From: an uncultured Bacilli bacterium
GTDB taxonomy: Bacteria; Bacillota_I; Bacilli_A; RF39; UBA660
Length of the DNA: 50,412 nt
NCBI GenBank assembly: GCA_910587725.1
Contig: CAJUNG010000006.1
Coordinates: 1-50,412 of the forward strand
Direction of reading: 5' to 3'
Part shown: positions 1 to 8,698 of the stretch, one piece after another
Numbering within the stretch: the stretch's first letter is position 1
How the letters are laid out: each line of letters starts with the position of its first letter
The notes under the pieces: generated by a model
What the model was told of the DNA's origin: nothing
The model's database searches: none
The model's input: the letters and a program-made list of their open reading frames with translations, nothing else
Translations under genes and position numbers: made by a program

Positions 1-44
1 AAGTAAATTCCACTTTATTTTAATTTGAGGTGGAATTTACTTTT
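1..44 (+). terminator. Intrinsic terminator of an upstream gene
   Basis: A perfect 13-bp inverted repeat pairs positions 1-13 with 30-42 around a 16-nt loop and ends in a short T run. It would end transcription of a gene lying left of the window. The T run is short, which lowers certainty. Confidence 0.65.
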
Positions 45-90
45 ACAATTCAGAATTAACAGAAAAATTTGTTGATTCTGTAGTTTAAGC

Positions 91-119
91 TTTTCAAATT
101 GTTTGTAATTTGATATAAT
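91..119 (+). promoter_or_regulatory. Sigma-A promoter of the polysaccharide cluster
   Basis: A -10 TATAAT at 114-119 is preceded by TGA, giving an extended -10. A weak -35 TTTTCA lies at 91-96 with a 17-bp spacer. It sits just downstream of the terminator and upstream of the first cluster gene, so it probably drives the whole operon. Confidence 0.6.
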
Positions 120-170
120 GTTGATAGCAGATTTTAAGGGAACAGTTTATGGGTATGAAGGAGAATGTTT

Positions 171-857
171 ATGGATAATCATGATATTATTACTTTGGGT
201 CATCCAAAGACTGACATTGATTTACATATGAAAAACTATGTTTATTTTGGATTTAAACGTTTCTTTGACATTTTATTTTCCCTTGTTGCCACCATTCCTT
301 TATTACTTTTGACCATTATTATTAAATTATCTTACGTATTTTCTGGTGATTTTGATTCTATTTTCTTTATTCAAGAACGAATTGGAAAAGATGGAAAACC
401 TTTTAAAATGTATAAATTTCGGACAATGATTCCTAATGCTGATAAAGTTTTGTTACAGATGTTATCCGATGATAATAGTAAAATAGCAAAGGAATATAAA
501 AAATATAAAAAGTTAGAAAATGACCCAAGAGTTACTAAGGCAGGTAAAATACTTAGAAATACTTCTTTAGATGAGTTTCCGCAATTTATTAATGTTTTAA
601 AAGGGGAGATGTCATTGGTTGGTCCTCGACCTTACTTATACCGTGAAAAAGAAGACATGGGAGAATACTTCGAAGTGATTACACAGGTTAAACCAGGCAT
701 TACAGGCTATTGGCAGGTGAATGGAAGAAACAATACAGAATTTAAACAAAGACTTATATTAGACGAATACTATTGTCGTGTTCGTGGTTTCATTTTAGAT
801 AGTAAAATCGTCATTAAAACAATTGCAAAAGTTTTTATTCGGGAAGGAGTGAAATAG
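171..857 (+). CDS. Undecaprenyl-phosphate sugar-1-phosphate transferase (initiating enzyme)
   Basis: Predicted to move a sugar 1-phosphate from a UDP-sugar to undecaprenyl phosphate at the cytoplasmic membrane face, the first step of surface polysaccharide assembly. The 228-residue protein is the short monotopic form (PglC/ExoY core) without the extra N-terminal membrane domain of WbaP. One hydrophobic segment lies near residues 30-50. The conserved KMYKFRTM, LRNTSLDEFPQ, GEMSLVGPRP and KPGITGYWQVNGR blocks follow. The ATG at 171 is preferred over the ATG at 165 because AAGGAG at 158-163 is 7 nt from the former and only 1 nt from the latter. First gene of the cluster. The sugar cannot be told from sequence. 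Confidence 0.93.
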   Translation: MDNHDIITLGHPKTDIDLHMKNYVYFGFKRFFDILFSLVATIPLLLLTIIIKLSYVFSGDFDSIFFIQERIGKDGKPFKMYKFRTMIPNADKVLLQMLSDDNSKIAKEYKKYKKLENDPRVTKAGKILRNTSLDEFPQFINVLKGEMSLVGPRPYLYREKEDMGEYFEVITQVKPGITGYWQVNGRNNTEFKQRLILDEYYCRVRGFILDSKIVIKTIAKVFIREGVK

Positions 858-859
858 AA

Positions 860-1867
860 ATGAAAAAAAGTATCATTTTTATTTTTCTAACTCTTTCTTT
901 TTTTTGCATTACTGGTTGTGGTAAAAAACAACTTAAAGAGAAGGGAGAAGAGGAACAAATTAACGATTTTTCTCATGAGACTTTTGAACCTACTATCATT
1001 GATATTCATTCTAATACTCGCCCTTATGCAGTAGTAATCAATAACTCGTTACCTGCAATTAAAGTACAAACTGGACTTTCCGATGCTTATTTAATTTATG
1101 AATTTCCCGTAGAAGGAGGAATTAGTCGTTCACTGGCATTGTATAAAGATAAAATGACTGCTAAAATTGGGACAGTTCGGAGTGCTAGACATAACTTTTT
1201 AGATTATGTGTTAGAAAATGATGCAATTTTTGTTCATTATGGCTGGAGTTATCATGCAGAAAATCAAATTCCAGAGTTGGGAATAGACAATATTAATGGG
1301 CTATATGATTCACCCTTTTGGAGAGAAAATCCAGAAAAATTAGCTAGTGAGCATACAGCTTATACTAGTTTGGAAAAATGTGAACAATTGGCTAAGAAAA
1401 AAAATTATCGTTTAGAAACGGATAAAAAAATTCCTTTTCAGTATGCATCGCAAGAAATTTTTCTTTCTTCTGACTCTGTCGTTGCTAAAGAAGTACAAAT
1501 TCCTTATTCTAATTCTTATCAAGTAAAATTTGTTTATGATGATATGGAAAAAAAATATACAAGATATGTCAACGGGAAAGAGCATCAGGATTATTTTACA
1601 AAAGATGTGTTTACAGCAAAAAATATTTTAGTAGTTAAAATTGATTATGCCTTTACGAGCGATGGCTATTACTTAGAACTTGCTAATTTAGGAAAAGGTA
1701 CTGGTTATTATATTACGAATGGTAATGCCAAAGAGATTACTTGGGAAAAGAATCGTAGAAATAACCAAACAGTTTATCAGTATTTAGATGGTAGTTCATT
1801 AGAATTAAATGATGGAAATACTTATGTGATGTTTCAACCGAAAACGAGAAAACTATCATTTAAGTAA
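860..1867 (+). CDS. DUF3048 (YerB-family) lipoprotein
   Basis: A secreted lipoprotein of 335 residues. The N-terminus is a lipoprotein signal peptide ending in the lipobox ITGC with Cys20. The body shows DUF3048 features: RPYAVVINN near residue 54, a central block with GTVRSARHNFLDY, then an HYGWS segment, and a C-terminal half with TYVMFQP. B. subtilis YerB belongs to this family; its biochemical role is unsettled. AAGGAG at 844-849 sets the ATG. It starts 2 nt after the sugar transferase stop, so it is translated in the same operon. A YerB-like protein inside a polysaccharide cluster suggests an envelope role, but that is inference. Confidence 0.85.
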   Translation: MKKSIIFIFLTLSFFCITGCGKKQLKEKGEEEQINDFSHETFEPTIIDIHSNTRPYAVVINNSLPAIKVQTGLSDAYLIYEFPVEGGISRSLALYKDKMTAKIGTVRSARHNFLDYVLENDAIFVHYGWSYHAENQIPELGIDNINGLYDSPFWRENPEKLASEHTAYTSLEKCEQLAKKKNYRLETDKKIPFQYASQEIFLSSDSVVAKEVQIPYSNSYQVKFVYDDMEKKYTRYVNGKEHQDYFTKDVFTAKNILVVKIDYAFTSDGYYLELANLGKGTGYYITNGNAKEITWEKNRRNNQTVYQYLDGSSLELNDGNTYVMFQPKTRKLSFK

Positions 1868-1882
1868 AATGAGGTGAGAAAA

Positions 1883-2743
1883 ATGAATATTGAAATTATA
1901 TGTCCCTTATATCAGGCGGAAAAATATATTGCTCAATTGCATAAAAGCTTACAAATGCAGAAAAAAGTAGATGTGCTTAATATTTTGTATTTACTTACGG
2001 AAAGTAAAGATGATAGTGAAAAGATTTTAAAACAGGAAAAACTGTGTTATCAATTCATCAAAAAGGAAGAGTTTTCTCATAGCTTAACTCGGGAGCAATA
2101 TGCGTTTAAAAGTAAAGCTGACATCATTGTGTTTATTTCTCAAGATATTGTGATTGAAGATGATTTATGGCTTTATCATTTGACTAAAGATATTATTTCT
2201 GGTCAAGTAGATGCTACTTTTAGTCGACAAATTACCAAATATAATACGATTGAAAAGTATACGAGAGAAAGAAATTATCCTGAAGAATCTAGGATTGTTT
2301 CTAAAGAAGATATTCCACGTCTTGGCCTTTATACATTTTTCTTTTCGGATGCTTCTAGTGCAATTAGAACGACTACTTTCCGTCAATTAGGTGGATATGA
2401 CCAAAAAAATCTTCCGATAAGTGAAGATATGTATTTTGCCTATAAGTTGATTATGCACGGAAAAAAAATAAAATATGTTGCTGAATCAATTATTTATCAT
2501 TCTCATCATTTTACATTGAAGCAACTATATGATAGATATAAGTTGACTGGTAATTTTTTTCAAGAGAACTCCTATTTAAATGATTATAGTGCGACAAAGG
2601 CAGGGGGGGGGCTTGCCAAATACGTTTTTAAACGTATGATTCAAGAAAGAAATATCAAAGCTATCTTTCGTTTTTTCCCAGATATGATGGCAAGATATAT
2701 AGGAATGAAGGTGGGAAAATATGAAAAAAGAAAATCCTCATGA
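1883..2743 (+). CDS. Glycosyltransferase family 2 (rhamnosyltransferase-like), carries a G9 tract
   Basis: A GT-A fold transferase of 286 residues expected to add a sugar to the lipid-linked repeat unit in the cytoplasm. It begins with the strand MNIEIICPLYQ. SQDIVIEDD near residue 93 is the probable metal/nucleotide site, and GGYDQ with SEDMYFAYKL near residue 180 is the acceptor-side acidic motif. ATG 1883 follows GAGGTG at 1871-1876 by 6 nt, so the GTG at 1874 is not used. A run of nine G at 2603-2611 encodes Gly-Gly-Gly near residue 243. A one-base change there would frameshift the last 40 or so residues. The end overlaps the next gene by 23 nt. Donor and acceptor unknown. Confidence 0.88.
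   Translation: MNIEIICPLYQAEKYIAQLHKSLQMQKKVDVLNILYLLTESKDDSEKILKQEKLCYQFIKKEEFSHSLTREQYAFKSKADIIVFISQDIVIEDDLWLYHLTKDIISGQVDATFSRQITKYNTIEKYTRERNYPEESRIVSKEDIPRLGLYTFFFSDASSAIRTTTFRQLGGYDQKNLPISEDMYFAYKLIMHGKKIKYVAESIIYHSHHFTLKQLYDRYKLTGNFFQENSYLNDYSATKAGGGLAKYVFKRMIQERNIKAIFRFFPDMMARYIGMKVGKYEKRKSS
2603..2611 (+). repeat. Poly-G tract (G9) inside a glycosyltransferase gene
   Basis: Nine consecutive G bases in an AT-rich gene, read as GGG GGG GGG in the present frame. Tracts of this kind are slipped-strand mutation hot spots in contingency genes of other bacteria. The copy seen here leaves the reading frame open. Confidence 0.9.
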
Positions 2744-3959
2744 AATGACAATCGTTATTGTCAATGATTTTGATTATGTACAAGGTGGCGCTAGTAAGGT
2801 TGCAATCGATACCGCTAGATTACTTCATGATAGCGGATATCGAGTTATCTTTTTTTCTGCTACACATTCCTCTTCAAAATATGTAGATTATGGTTATGAA
2901 AATGTTACCTTAAATTTATCAGAATGTTTGCACGATAAGAATAAAATTCGAGGGATACTATATGGATTATATCATTTTCAAGCAAAAAAAGAACTGAAGC
3001 GGCTTCTTTTGACATTAGATAGAGAAAAAACGATTATTCATTATCATGGATGGACGAAATCCCTTTCTTCTTCTGTTTTTCATGTTGCTTTTCAGATGCA
3101 CTTTAAAACGATTTTGACTTTACATGATTATTTTTCTGCTTGTCCGAATGGAGGATTTTTTCATTATTCTAAGAATCAGAGTTGTACTGTGAATGGATGT
3201 TCTTTATCTTGTATGATGAAAAATTGTGATTCTCGAAATTATTTTTTTAAATTGTATCGTATCATTCGTCAATGGATTCAGAATAAAATTGTTCGTCTTC
3301 CTAAACGAATTGGAAATTTGATTTCTATTTCTGATTTTAGTTGGGATAAATTAAAATCTTATTTTCCTCAGAATATAGAATGTAGGAAAATCCCTAATCC
3401 GATTTTTATCTCTTCGAAAGATATTCCCAAAAGGACATCTGTTGGAGATTATTACTTGTATGTTGGTCGTATTTCTAAAGAAAAAGGAGTCGATATTTTT
3501 TGTCAGGCAATTTGTGATTGTTCCTTTCGGGGGATAGTCGTAGGAAATGGTCCCGATTTTTCTACTTTAAAGGCGAAATATCCAAATATTGAGTTTGTTG
3601 GTTGGAAAAGCCAGGAAGAGGTGAAAGAATATTTATCTCATGCGAAAGCTTTTGTTTTTTCTTCACTTTGTTATGAAACGATGGGGATGTCAGCTTTAGA
3701 AGCGTTAGCTATGGGAGTTCCTATTTTGGTAGGAGATAATTGTGCAACTAGGGAATATGTAAAGCATGGTCAGAATGGTTTTTTATACAAAAATGGAGAT
3801 GTTTCCGATTTAAAAAGAAAGCTTCATGGATTTGAAAAGTCGGATATTTCTTTGCTTCATTCAAATGCTTATCATTCTTATTGGGATTCTCCGTTTACAC
3901 AAGAGGCCTATTTAGAACAGTTATTAGAATATTACACTTTTCTTATCCATAAAAAGTAA
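2721..3959 (+). CDS. Glycosyltransferase family 4 (GT-B fold)
   Basis: A 412-residue retaining glycosyltransferase of the polysaccharide operon. The N-terminal Rossmann half has a glycine-rich loop (YVQGGASKVA) and LTLHDY. A cysteine-rich stretch follows near residues 140-170 (six Cys), a pattern found in several capsule GT4 enzymes. The C-terminal donor-binding half has YVGRISKEKGVDIF, and the E-x7-E type motif ETMGMSALEALAMG near residues 315-330, then the PILVGD segment. The ATG follows AAGGTGGG and overlaps the previous gene's end by 23 nt, implying coupled translation. A frameshift in the upstream G9 tract could therefore also alter its expression. The donor sugar is unknown. Confidence 0.92.
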   Translation: MKKENPHEMTIVIVNDFDYVQGGASKVAIDTARLLHDSGYRVIFFSATHSSSKYVDYGYENVTLNLSECLHDKNKIRGILYGLYHFQAKKELKRLLLTLDREKTIIHYHGWTKSLSSSVFHVAFQMHFKTILTLHDYFSACPNGGFFHYSKNQSCTVNGCSLSCMMKNCDSRNYFFKLYRIIRQWIQNKIVRLPKRIGNLISISDFSWDKLKSYFPQNIECRKIPNPIFISSKDIPKRTSVGDYYLYVGRISKEKGVDIFCQAICDCSFRGIVVGNGPDFSTLKAKYPNIEFVGWKSQEEVKEYLSHAKAFVFSSLCYETMGMSALEALAMGVPILVGDNCATREYVKHGQNGFLYKNGDVSDLKRKLHGFEKSDISLLHSNAYHSYWDSPFTQEAYLEQLLEYYTFLIHKK

Positions 3960-4001
3960 GTCGTAATTTGATATCTAAAATCATTGATTTGAGGTGAGAG
4001 G

Positions 4002-4742
4002 ATGGAAAAAAACAAAAAAGAAAAAAAGAAAATTTCCGTGATTTCGGTATGTTATAATTGTAAAGATGAGGTAGAAGAGACATTAACTTCTTTACTCATG
4101 CAAACCTATCAAAACTTCGAATATATCGTCGTTGATGGTGGTTCGACAGATGGAACTTTAGAAAAAATTAAAACGTTTACTTTCTCTTTATCTAGTGTTA
4201 AAATAGTATCTGAACCTGATGATGGTATTTATGATGCCATGAATAAAGGAGTGCGTTTAGCAACTGGAGATTTCGTTTATTTCTTAAATATTGGAGATCA
4301 ATTTTGTGCCAATGATGTACTTGAAAATGTCGTTTCTTATTTGCATGATAATAATACAATTTATTTTGGTGACATTATTTATCATCAACATCTATATCGA
4401 CATCCAAATCAATTAAATGATTTTTACTTTTTATTAGAGAAAATGATTTGTCATCAATCAATTTTTGCTCCTTTAAAATTTTTGAAGCAATATCCTTTTC
4501 GTTTAGAATATTCCTACTGTGCGGATAGAGATTGGTTATTATATTGGATAAAAAAAGAAAAAGCGAATTATTTTCATATGGCTTTTCCTATCGCTATTTA
4601 TGATACGGAAGGATTTAGTTCCCAAAACGAAAAAGTTTCTTTTGAATCAAAGAAAGTACTTTGTTGTTATTATCCAAAGTCTGTTCTTTATCTGGTTCGT
4701 TTTAAAAACTTTGTTGGCAAGCTTCTAGGACGTCATGGATAG
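4002..4742 (+). CDS. Glycosyltransferase family 2 (WcaE/WcaA-like)
   Basis: A 246-residue GT2 enzyme. It shows the canonical N-terminal nucleotide-binding region ISVISVCYN, then QTYQNFEYIVVDGGSTDGT near residues 33-52, and EPDDGIYDAMNKGVRLATGD near residues 72-92. The DG and DXD-like acidic pairs expected of an inverting GT-A enzyme are visible. The basic N-terminus (MEKNKKEKKK) is followed directly by the fold. GAGGTG at 3991-3996 precedes the ATG by 5 nt. A 42-nt gap separates it from the preceding gene. Expected to extend the repeat unit; specificity unknown. Confidence 0.92.
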   Translation: MEKNKKEKKKISVISVCYNCKDEVEETLTSLLMQTYQNFEYIVVDGGSTDGTLEKIKTFTFSLSSVKIVSEPDDGIYDAMNKGVRLATGDFVYFLNIGDQFCANDVLENVVSYLHDNNTIYFGDIIYHQHLYRHPNQLNDFYFLLEKMICHQSIFAPLKFLKQYPFRLEYSYCADRDWLLYWIKKEKANYFHMAFPIAIYDTEGFSSQNEKVSFESKKVLCCYYPKSVLYLVRFKNFVGKLLGRHG

Positions 4743-4850
4743 GGGATTTTAATGTTATTTTTCTTTTTTTCTTTGTTGATTTTTCGTATGTTTGTTGAAA
4801 AAGATTATTATTGTTGAAAGTTTTTGTTTTTTCATCGAAAGGAGGCAATT

Positions 4851-6086
4851 ATGCATCGTCTTGGAAAATTTAATTTTGATTCGATTTTTGAGTATCTTGT
4901 TGTGATATTATGTATTTTATGTTCAGGTGCGGTATTGTATCAAAATTTTAATCGAATTATATTAATTAGTAGTACACTTTTTCTTTTTCTCTTATGTGGA
5001 TATAAACTTTATAAAAATCGTGATAATTTAAGCATGTCAAAGATTAATGTAACTATTTGTTTATTTATGATTTTATATCTTACCTCAGCGGTTGTACACG
5101 CCTTTTCTTATGGAAGTAATTTTTTTGGAGAAATGGGAAAGATGACTCAGTTTGTATTTTCCCTTCTTGCTTGTTTTTATCTTTCTTCTAAAAGTTTTTT
5201 TCAACGATATAATAAAGTGTTATTTTTCTTGGCAGTTTCCTCTGTCATTCTATATCTTATCCCTTTTGTGTTTTCTGATTTTCCTAAATTGTTTCCCATA
5301 ATCAAAGACTATGCTGGGAGTAAATTTTATCATGCCATTTTGTTTTGTTATCCAACTTATATGGGAAAGTTCTATCGAAATCAATCTATATTCTGGGAAA
5401 GTGGAGCATTTCAAGCTTTTTTAAACCTTGCCCTTTTTATCGAACTTTATTTGCTTAAAAATGATAAAAAGAAAAGAAATATTCATATTTTTGCTTATGT
5501 TATTGCGATTATATTTACTAAAAGTACGACGGGATATCTCGTATTATTTCTTTTGATTTTAGGAAAACTAAGAAATTTAAAAACGCTTGGAAATCAATCT
5601 AAAGAATTACTCTATGCATTTGCTCCAATTTTCTTTATTTTCTTTTCTATTTTATTTAAAGAAGTGGTGATTAATAAATTCTCTCCTAGTAGTCTTTCTT
5701 TTGTTTCCTTTCAAAGAAGATTTTTAGATTCGATTATCGATATCCGATTGTTATTTTCGAATTTCTTTCATTTTCTTTTCGGTGTAGGGGAAGAGAAGTA
5801 TTTACTAAATTTTACTAAATTATTAAACGATGTTGGATTTGGTGTATATACGAAAGCAACCTCTTCTAATTCTATCACAGCATTTATGGCACAGTATGGA
5901 ATTCTTTCTTCATTTTTCCTCTTTTTCCTCTATATCAAAAGTTTTCTTTCCATAGAAGGAAACGTAACAAAATTGATTTTTGCTTTGATGATTATTTTTT
6001 GCTTAATGACTGAAAATTTTATTATGGCACCAATATTTTTGATGGTTGTATTAAAACTTCCATATGATTATAGGAGGGGGAACTAG
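4851..6086 (+). CDS. Wzy-like O-antigen/capsule polymerase
   Basis: A polytopic membrane protein of 411 residues with about ten or more hydrophobic segments and very few soluble stretches, the expected form of a repeat-unit polymerase. The region near residues 178-190 (FWESGAFQAFLN) and IFTKSTTGYL near 215-225 resemble the Wzy/O-antigen ligase family signature, where a loop glutamate and an STTG segment recur. ATG 4851 is chosen because AAAGGAGG at 4838-4845 precedes it by 5 nt; the in-frame TTG at 4824 has no such site. It lies between glycosyltransferases and upstream of a flippase. No other polymerase candidate exists in the cluster. Confidence 0.82.
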   Translation: MHRLGKFNFDSIFEYLVVILCILCSGAVLYQNFNRIILISSTLFLFLLCGYKLYKNRDNLSMSKINVTICLFMILYLTSAVVHAFSYGSNFFGEMGKMTQFVFSLLACFYLSSKSFFQRYNKVLFFLAVSSVILYLIPFVFSDFPKLFPIIKDYAGSKFYHAILFCYPTYMGKFYRNQSIFWESGAFQAFLNLALFIELYLLKNDKKKRNIHIFAYVIAIIFTKSTTGYLVLFLLILGKLRNLKTLGNQSKELLYAFAPIFFIFFSILFKEVVINKFSPSSLSFVSFQRRFLDSIIDIRLLFSNFFHFLFGVGEEKYLLNFTKLLNDVGFGVYTKATSSNSITAFMAQYGILSSFFLFFLYIKSFLSIEGNVTKLIFALMIIFCLMTENFIMAPIFLMVVLKLPYDYRRGN

Positions 6087-6088
6087 AA

Positions 6089-7069
6089 ATGGATAAAGTC
6101 AGTATTATTTTGCCGACATATCATGTTGAGGATTATATTAATCAATGTCTTGAAAGTGTTTGTGGGCAATCTTATACCAATATAGAGGTTATTGTCGTTA
6201 TCGATGGTTCGAAAGATAATTCTTTGCAAATTGCGAAAGAGTGGGAGAAGAAGGATTCTAGGGTAATTGTGGTAGAACAAGAAAATAAAGGTTCAGGACC
6301 AGCTAGAAATCATGGTCTTTCCCTTGCTACTGGTCAATATGTGATGTTTGTTGATCCTGATGATTGGATTGAGAAGGAAATGTTAGAAACCTTAATGAAC
6401 GAAGTAAAGAAATATCATGCAGATTTTCTAACGACTGGTTGTTGTACAGAGTACTATGATAAAGAAGGAAAATTATATCGAACGGAAATCGATCGATTTC
6501 AGAATGAGTTTTTACCTGATGCTGATCATGTTCATCAAAAATATGTCGAGTTGTTATTAGCTGGTGGAATGGGAGCACCAACAAAGAAAATCTATCGTAT
6601 GGATATAATTAAAAAAAATCAAATTTTGTTTCCTGATTTACGTCGTTCACAAGATATTGTTTTCAATTACCGATATGTTGATTGCATTCAGAATATGATT
6701 GTTTTTGATAGTCATTTTTATCATTATCGGGTAGAAATTGAAACTTATCAGAAAAAGATTCATGTCAATTATTATCAAACGGTTTGCCTTTTATATTCTG
6801 AAATTAATCAACGATTAAAAAAATGGGGAGTAGTTTTAGAAAAAGAAATCGAAGAAAAGTTTATCCAATACTTTTATTGTCTAATCGTTTGGCAAATTAG
6901 TATTGGAAATAGTAGTTCAGTCATGAAAGATTTAGTAAATCATGATGTAGTCTTAGAAATCGTATCTAAATCTAAACCGAAAGGATTTAAGCAATCCGTA
7001 CTTAATTTTTTGATTCTACATCGGTGTTATAGAATCATTAATTGGATTATGTTTATTTTAAAAAGATAG
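6089..7069 (+). CDS. Glycosyltransferase family 2 (EpsJ-like)
   Basis: A 326-residue GT2 enzyme with a textbook N-terminal half: VSIILPTYHVEDYINQCLES, QSYTNIEVIVVIDGSKDNS, the ENKGSGPARNHGL motif and the DXD-like FVDPDDWIE near residues 90-98. The C-terminal half resembles capsule/exopolysaccharide transferases in having Tyr/Phe-rich helices and a basic end. The ATG follows AGGAGGGGG and starts 2 nt after the polymerase stop, so both are in one transcript. Acceptor unknown. Confidence 0.93.
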   Translation: MDKVSIILPTYHVEDYINQCLESVCGQSYTNIEVIVVIDGSKDNSLQIAKEWEKKDSRVIVVEQENKGSGPARNHGLSLATGQYVMFVDPDDWIEKEMLETLMNEVKKYHADFLTTGCCTEYYDKEGKLYRTEIDRFQNEFLPDADHVHQKYVELLLAGGMGAPTKKIYRMDIIKKNQILFPDLRRSQDIVFNYRYVDCIQNMIVFDSHFYHYRVEIETYQKKIHVNYYQTVCLLYSEINQRLKKWGVVLEKEIEEKFIQYFYCLIVWQISIGNSSSVMKDLVNHDVVLEIVSKSKPKGFKQSVLNFLILHRCYRIINWIMFILKR

Positions 7070-7079
7070 ATGGTGATTT

Positions 7080-8486
7080 ATGATGAACAGTATAAAAAAG
7101 AATTATCTCTATAGTTCAATTTATCAAATATTAAACATGATTTTACCTTTAATTACTGCACCTTATGTAGCTAGGGTTTTAGGTGCTCAAGTGGTTGGTA
7201 AATATACGTATACGTATTCTATTGCGAATTACTTTGTGATTTTTGCTATGCTTGGCATTAGCAATTATGGAAATCGAAGTTGTGCAAAGATCCGTGATGA
7301 TAAATCCAAATTAAGTCAAACATTTTGGTCTATTTATTCTATGCAATTTTTTATCAGTTTATTTTTAACTCTCCTATATTTTGTTTATTTCTTTTTTATC
7401 CATACGCAGGATATTATTTTTCAACTACAACTATTCTTTGTCATTTCCGCAATGTTTGATATTAGTTGGTTTTTCTATGGAGTAGAAGATTTTAAATTAA
7501 TCGTGTCTAAGAATATTGTCATTCGTATTTTAAGTGCAATACTTATCTTTTCCTTTGTAAAATCGCCACAGGATTTGTGGATATATACGTTTGTTCTTTC
7601 CTTTGGGGTTTTATTTGGATTTTTGGTGACCTTTTTTCAAATTAAAAAATATATTGATTTTTATCGTCCAAGTAAAATGGAAATCTTAAGTCATGTAAAA
7701 CCTAATTTAATTTTGTTTATTCCTGTTGTTGCCGTTAGTTTATATAAAATTATGGACAAAGTGATGTTAGGTGGTTTTTCTGAACTTACCCAACTTGGCT
7801 ATTATGAGTATGCTGAAAAGTTAACGTTTTTGCCGTTAGGACTAATTAATTCTTTTGGTGCAGTAATGCTCCCTAGAATGTCTAATTTAGTGGAGAAAAA
7901 AGATAAAACTGTAGAAAATAAACTCTTAGAAAAGTCGATGGTATTTGTTATTTTCTTAAGTTCTGCTATGGCTTTTGGTTTAGTTGCTATAGGGGATAAA
8001 TTACTTCCTTTGTTATTTGGTAGTGAATATAGTTTATCTGTACCAATCCTGTATTGTTTGATTCCTTCGATGTTATTTGTCAGTTGGGCAAATATTATTC
8101 GGACTCAGTATTTAATTCCTAGGGGAATGGATAAGGAGTATATCGTTTCTGTAATTGTTGGTGCTATGATTAATCTGATTATCAATTATCTTTTTATTCC
8201 TCAATATGGCGGTCTTGGTGCGGCGATAGGAACAGTAGTGGCAGAATTTAGTGTTTGTTTATGTCAATCCTTGATGGTATGGAAAAAAATGAATCTGTAT
8301 CATTATCTAAAAAAAGTATTTCCCTTTTTGTTATTTGGCATTATAATGTGTGTAATGGTATATGTTATCGGGATATTTATTCCGCATGCTATTCTTTCTC
8401 TTTTTCTACAAATATTAATTGGTGCTATGATTTATTGCGCAATGTCGTACTATTATTTAAGGAGAAAATTAAAATGGAGTTTGTGA
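7080..8486 (+). CDS. Wzx-type polysaccharide flippase (MOP superfamily)
   Basis: Predicted to flip the undecaprenyl-linked repeat unit across the membrane. The 468-residue protein has about 12-14 hydrophobic helices. It starts with the typical NYLYSSIYQILNMILPLITA and APYVARVLGAQVVGKY segment of the polysaccharide_synt family, and has GYYEYAEKL and MLPRMSNL near residues 240-275. Two ATG codons are adjacent (7080, 7083) with only a weak GGTGA upstream, so translation may depend partly on the preceding gene, which ends 10 nt earlier. Its position after the polymerase and transferases fits a Wzx/Wzy pathway. Confidence 0.93.
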   Translation: MMNSIKKNYLYSSIYQILNMILPLITAPYVARVLGAQVVGKYTYTYSIANYFVIFAMLGISNYGNRSCAKIRDDKSKLSQTFWSIYSMQFFISLFLTLLYFVYFFFIHTQDIIFQLQLFFVISAMFDISWFFYGVEDFKLIVSKNIVIRILSAILIFSFVKSPQDLWIYTFVLSFGVLFGFLVTFFQIKKYIDFYRPSKMEILSHVKPNLILFIPVVAVSLYKIMDKVMLGGFSELTQLGYYEYAEKLTFLPLGLINSFGAVMLPRMSNLVEKKDKTVENKLLEKSMVFVIFLSSAMAFGLVAIGDKLLPLLFGSEYSLSVPILYCLIPSMLFVSWANIIRTQYLIPRGMDKEYIVSVIVGAMINLIINYLFIPQYGGLGAAIGTVVAEFSVCLCQSLMVWKKMNLYHYLKKVFPFLLFGIIMCVMVYVIGIFIPHAILSLFLQILIGAMIYCAMSYYYLRRKLKWSL

Positions 8487-8686
8487 ACAAATTAAAAAGA
8501 AAAATAAGACGTTTGTGTGGTCGACCTACTATGAGTTTAGATTTTAATGAAATCTTAAGAAAATGAGATATCGAAGAGTTAAAAAAACATCATTTATCTA
8601 CTAATTTAGACGGTGATGATGATTAAATTCAAAACTGGTTTATCGCGATTATGAAGAGTTTTGGATGATACTTTTTAAGATGTGGA
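8474..8686 (+). pseudogene. Short ORF and probable decayed gene between flippase and licD
   Basis: An ATG at 8474, 9 nt after AAGGAG at 8459-8464, opens a 30-codon frame (begins MEFVNKLKRK) ending in TGA at 8564-8566. The same frame continues after the TGA with coding-like sequence (DIEELKKHH) to a TAA near 8624. A shifted frame then reads YRDYEEFWMILFKMW, also coding-like. This pattern fits a small gene of about 70 codons inactivated by a nonsense change and an indel. I do not recognise the family. Alternatively only the 30-residue basic peptide is made, or the whole stretch is a leader for licD. Confidence 0.4.
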
Positions 8687-8698
8687 TTGGAGAAGTCG

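Noticed and set aside
4752..4817. A 21-codon hydrophobic frame (begins MLFFFFSLL) between a GT2 gene and the polymerase
   Set aside because: Its composition is what a T-rich spacer gives by chance, with only a weak ribosome site and no sign of selection.
8255..8566. A 103-codon frame overlapping the flippase 3' end
   Set aside because: It lies mostly in another frame of the flippase gene. Only its last 30 codons, from ATG 8474 with a good ribosome site, are plausible and are listed with the gene remnant.
8564..8566. In-frame TGA suggesting UGA-to-tryptophan recoding
   Set aside because: Many clear genes in the window end in TGA and use TGG for conserved tryptophans, so the standard bacterial code applies.
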